Below, piece by piece: positions 24,617 through 27,446 of a stretch of DNA of 27,446 nucleotides. How positions within the stretch are numbered: the stretch's first letter is position 1; each line of letters begins with the position of its first letter. Made by a program: the position numbers and the translations under genes. Under the pieces are notes generated by a model that saw only the letters and a list, made by a program, of their open reading frames with translations, was not told where the DNA came from and searched no databases. Source of the DNA: SIG291 sp045543455 (lineage in GTDB: Bacteria; Bacillota; Clostridia; Lachnospirales; Lachnospiraceae); NCBI GenBank assembly GCA_045543455.1, contig JAZQMK010000066.1, forward strand, positions 1 to 27,446, given 5' to 3'.

Positions 24617-26494
24617 CTAATATTCATCATCTTCGAATTCGTCAAATACATCATCTTCGAATTCATCATAGTCTTCGTCATCTTCTGCATTGACTAATTC
24701 ATCATTTTCAAATTCCTGTTTCTGGAAGCCATATTCTGCTAAAGGCTCATCATAGTTAACATTTCCGTCATCAAGCATTGGTTTAACTTCTGGATCTGTA
24801 TAATCTACAGTTTCCATAATTTCAACCTCTGTATTATCATCTCTTAATACTCTTACATCAAGAGCTAATGACTGAAGTTCCTTTAATAATACCTTAAACG
24901 ATTCAGGAATACCTGGTTCAGGAATATTATCTCCTTTAATAATAGCCTCGTAAGTCTTAACACGACCAACTACGTCATCGGATTTTACTGTTAAAATCTC
25001 TTGAAGTGTATAAGCTGCACCATATGCCTCTAAGGCCCAAACTTCCATTTCACCAAATCTTTGTCCACCGAACTGAGCCTTACCACCAAGTGGCTGCTGT
25101 GTTACTAATGAGTATGGACCGGTTGAACGGGCATGAATCTTATCATCTACAAGGTGATGAAGTTTTAAGTAATGCATGTGTCCGATTGTAACAGGGCTAT
25201 CAAAATATTCACCTGTTCTACCGCCACGAAGTCTTACCTTACCATCTCTTGAAAGTGGAACGCCCTTCCACAATTCTCTGTGGTCTTTGTTCTTCTCAAG
25301 ATATTCCATAACTTCTTCGCCTAAAGCTTCACCATGCTTTGCTGCAAATTCTTCCCAAGAAGTATTTACATAATCATTTGCTAAATCTAATGTATCCATA
25401 ATAGCATTTTCGTCTGCACCGTCAAATACAGGTGTTGCAATGTTAAAGCCTAAAGCCTTAGCTGCAAGACTTAAGTGAATTTCAAGCACCTGACCGATGT
25501 TCATACGAGAAGGAACGCCTAATGGATTTAATACGATATCAAGTGGACGACCATTTGGTAAGAATGGCATATCTTCAACAGGAAGGATTCTAGAAACAAC
25601 ACCCTTGTTACCATGACGACCGGCCATCTTATCACCTACAGAAATCTTTCTCTTCTGTGCGATGTAAATACGAACTGTCTTGTTAACGCCTGCTGCAAGC
25701 TCATCACCATTTTCTCTTGTAAATACCTTAGCATCAACAACGATACCGTATTCACCATGAGGAACTCTAAGTGATGTATCTCTTACTTCTCTAGCCTTTT
25801 CACCGAAAATCGCTCTAAGTAATTTTTCTTCTGCTGTAAGCTCAGTTTCATCCTTAGGTGTTACCTTACCTACTAATATATCTCCGGCACGAACTTCTGC
25901 ACCGATTCTGATGATACCATTTTCATCAAGGTCACTAAGAGCATCATCACCTACACCAGGTACGTCTCTTGTGATTTCTTCTGGTCCTAACTTAGTATCT
26001 CTTGCCTCTGCTTCATATTCTTCAATATGAACTGATGTATACACATCATCCTGTACAAGTCTTTCGCTAAGCAATACAGCATCTTCGTAGTTATAACCTT
26101 CCCATGTCATAAATCCGATAAGAGGGTTCTTACCTAATGCTATTTCACCATTTGCTGTTGATGGACCATCTGCAATAACTTGTCCTGCAACTACCTTTTC
26201 GCCTTTATTTACAATTGGCTTCTGGTTGTAGCAGTTACTCTGGTTACTTCTTAAGAACTTAGTAAGCTTATATACATCCTTGTTACCATCAGCTTTTCTA
26301 ATGATAATTTCCTTAGATGTAGCATATTCTACTGTACCGCCTTCTTTAGCAACCACACATACACCTGAGTCTACGGCAGCTTTATGTTCCATACCTGTAC
26401 CAACAACAGGAGCTTCTGTTGTAAGAAGTGGAACCGCCTGACGTTGCATGTTTGAACCCATGAGGGCACGGTTAGCATCGTCGTTTTCAAGGAA
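24617..26494 (-). CDS. rpoB: RNA polymerase subunit beta, C-terminal part, N-terminus missing
   Basis: About 625 residues of genuine rpoB of this organism, from the LENDDANRALMGSN region to the acidic C-terminus (DEFEDDVFDEFEDDEY). Contains GYNYEDAV, GDKMAGRHGNKG (catalytic lysines), VPSRMNIGQ and GGKAQFGGQRFGEMEVWALE, all intact. The apparent ATG at 26512 is encoded by sequencing adapter, not by the gene, so there is no natural start here; the real N-terminal half is absent because the assembly crosses into another genome. The last bases (about 26446-26494) are identical in both genomes and may come from either. rpoC follows after 14 nt. Confidence 0.95.
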   Translation of the reverse strand, partial: FLENDDANRALMGSNMQRQAVPLLTTEAPVVGTGMEHKAAVDSGVCVVAKEGGTVEYATSKEIIIRKADGNKDVYKLTKFLRSNQSNCYNQKPIVNKGEKVVAGQVIADGPSTANGEIALGKNPLIGFMTWEGYNYEDAVLLSERLVQDDVYTSVHIEEYEAEARDTKLGPEEITRDVPGVGDDALSDLDENGIIRIGAEVRAGDILVGKVTPKDETELTAEEKLLRAIFGEKAREVRDTSLRVPHGEYGIVVDAKVFTRENGDELAAGVNKTVRIYIAQKRKISVGDKMAGRHGNKGVVSRILPVEDMPFLPNGRPLDIVLNPLGVPSRMNIGQVLEIHLSLAAKALGFNIATPVFDGADENAIMDTLDLANDYVNTSWEEFAAKHGEALGEEVMEYLEKNKDHRELWKGVPLSRDGKVRLRGGRTGEYFDSPVTIGHMHYLKLHHLVDDKIHARSTGPYSLVTQQPLGGKAQFGGQRFGEMEVWALEAYGAAYTLQEILTVKSDDVVGRVKTYEAIIKGDNIPEPGIPESFKVLLKELQSLALDVRVLRDDNTEVEIMETVDYTDPEVKPMLDDGNVNYDEPLAEYGFQKQEFENDELVNAEDDEDYDEFEDDVFDEFEDDEY

Positions 26495-26495
26495 A
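26446..26495. repeat. 50-bp exact direct repeat, copy 1, assembly junction
   Basis: Identical to 26635-26684, 189 bp away. Encodes the ENDDANRALMGSNMQ part of rpoB. The period equals a 105-nt insert plus 84 nt of adapter, as produced by read-through of a short-insert library molecule. Confidence 0.9.
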
Positions 26496-26578
26496 AGTCG
26501 GATCGTAGCCATGTCGTTCTGTGAGCCAAGGAGTTGAAAAATGATGTTGTCTTCCTAAGACCGCTTGGCCTCCGACTT
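26495..26578. other. MGI/BGI (DNBSEQ) library adapter with barcode, artefact
   Basis: Starts AAGTCGGATCGTAGCC, the read-2 adapter arm (42 nt, 26495-26536), then a 10-nt barcode AAAAATGATG (26537-26546), then the reverse complement of the read-1 arm (32 nt, 26547-26578), which ends GGCCTCCGACTT. Recognised from known adapter sequences. It is not biological DNA and supplies the false start and stop codons at 26512 and 26555. Confidence 0.96.
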
Positions 26579-27446
26579 CATACCTGTACCGATAATGGGT
26601 GACTGAGGCTTAAGAAGCGGAACAGCCTGACGCTGCATGTTTGAACCCATGAGGGCACGGTTAGCATCGTCGTTTTCAAGGAAAGGAATCATTGCTGTAG
26701 CAACAGACACAACCTGCTTGGGAGAAACGTCCATGTAGTCAATGCTTTCTGCAGGAACTTCGAGAATTTCCTCTCTGTAACGTGCAGAAACCTTCTTATC
26801 GAGGAAACGTCCGTCTTCGTCAATAGGCTCGTTAGCCTGAGCAACGATATACTTATCCTCCACATCTGCTGTCATATATTCAATTTCCTTGGTTACGATA
26901 CCCTCTCCCTTAATAACCTTACGGTAGGGAGCTTCGATAAAGCCGTATTCGTTTATACGTGCATAGGTTGAAAGAGAGCTGATAAGACCGATGTTGGGTC
27001 CTTCAGGAGTCTCGATAGGACACATTCTGCCGTAATGTGTATAGTGAACGTCACGCACCTGGAAGCCTGCGCGCTCTCTTGAAAGACCGCCGGGGCCGAG
27101 TGCTGAAAGTCTTCTCTTATGAGTAAGCTCTGCAAGGGGGTTATTCTGGTCCATGAACTGTGACAGCTGTGATGAACCGAAGAACTCCTTGATTGTAGCA
27201 ACAACGGGGCGGATGTTAATAAGTGACTGAGGAGTTACAATATCAAGCTCCTGAATGCTCATTCTTTCACGGACACCACGCTCCATACGGGAGATACCGA
27301 TACGGAACTGATTCTGGAGAAGCTCACCTACGCTTCTGAGTCTTCTGTTGCCCAGATGGTCGATATCGTCAATATTGCCGATACCGTAATTGAGGTTCAG
27401 CAGATAACTTACGGAAGCAACGATATCCGCAACCAGAATATGCTTC
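26579..27446 (-). CDS. rpoB: RNA polymerase subunit beta fragment from another organism
   Basis: The reading frame is open from the window edge (first full codon at 27445) to the adapter. It holds HLGNRRLRSVGELLQ, then the rifampicin region SSQLSQFMDQNNP, THKRRLSALGPGG (wild type at the usual resistance positions), CPIETPEGPNIGL and GTGM at the adapter. It overlaps the other rpoB piece in content: ENDDANRALMGSN occurs in both. Codon use is richer in G and C (30 of 60 bases in 27301-27360, against 24 of 60 in 25741-25800). The two pieces therefore come from different genomes, joined by an adapter-containing read. The visible stop at 26555 lies in adapter. Confidence 0.88.
26635..26684. repeat. 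50-bp exact direct repeat, copy 2, native context
   Basis: The copy in natural context: it continues into codons for MIPF (GGAATCAT on the plus strand), the expected sequence before LENDDANRAL. Copy 1 continues into adapter instead. Confidence 0.9.

Noticed and set aside
26512..26555. Natural start codon of a short rpoB at 26512 and stop at 26555
   Set aside because: Both codons lie inside adapter sequence.
26446..27286. Tandem duplication or truncated second rpoB (as in rifamycin-resistant duplicates)
   Set aside because: The block between the repeats is library adapter and the repeat period equals insert plus adapter; it is an artefact.
1..27446. CRISPR array, tRNA, rRNA, transposase or integrase
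   Set aside because: None seen on either strand; the only short tandem array is the TATAA repeat, which has no spacers.

Overview
The left 26.5 kb looks like one chromosome segment from a low-GC Firmicute, most likely a Lachnospiraceae member. The reasons are the base composition (about 40% GC by hand count in rpoB), strong GGAGG ribosome binding sites, the contiguous rpoB-rpoC ... rpsL-rpsG-fusA-tuf block, and the clostridial form of EF-Tu and EF-G. This placement is inference; no search was possible.

Layout, left to right. (1) Positions 1-293 hold a partial small zinc-motif protein. (2) Positions 425-2226 hold a PAS-GGDEF-EAL c-di-GMP protein with an intact EAL site and a degenerate GGDEF site, plus an overlapping 42-aa membrane ORF. 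(3) Diverging from it is a glycogen branching enzyme of the eukaryote-like type, with a consensus promoter and a bidirectional terminator. (4) Positions 4457-7685 hold a response regulator and a hybrid histidine kinase in one operon. (5) Positions 7767-9343 hold an XRE repressor with two 18-bp palindromic operators around its promoter, followed by a 12-TM membrane protein. (6) Positions 9481-11044 hold an anti-sigma-like protein and an ECF-type sigma factor, convergent with the previous unit. (7) Positions 11045-11456 are non-coding, with a 75-bp direct repeat and three hairpins, the last being the tuf terminator. (8) Positions 11457-15973 are the str operon (rpsL, rpsG, fusA, tuf), with a perfect consensus promoter upstream and an internal tuf promoter. 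(9) Positions 16118-20813 hold an accessory operon inserted between rpoC and rpsL: a secreted protein resembling the lactococcin 972 bacteriocin family, three tandem paralogous membrane-anchored proteins, an 8-TM FtsX/DUF1430-like permease and an ABC ATPase. (10) Positions 20931-26494 hold rpoC and the C-terminal part of rpoB.

The most interesting biology is region 9. Bacteriocin-like gene, permease and ATPase stand in the order known for lactococcin 972 loci, but three tandem paralogues sit between the first two. The unit has its own promoter, built on a TTGACA box followed by six perfect copies of a 5-bp repeat, so its -10 element could vary with repeat number. A strong hairpin separates the secreted protein from the membrane genes, and no terminator is visible before the str operon promoter.

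The right end is not natural sequence. Positions 26495-26578 are recognisable MGI/BGI (DNBSEQ) library adapter: a 42-nt arm, a 10-nt barcode and a 32-nt arm. A 50-bp exact repeat 189 bp apart flanks it, and 189 equals a 105-nt insert plus the 84-nt adapter, as expected for read-through of a short-insert DNA nanoball. Positions 26579-27446 are rpoB from another, GC-richer organism, so the contig is chimeric there.
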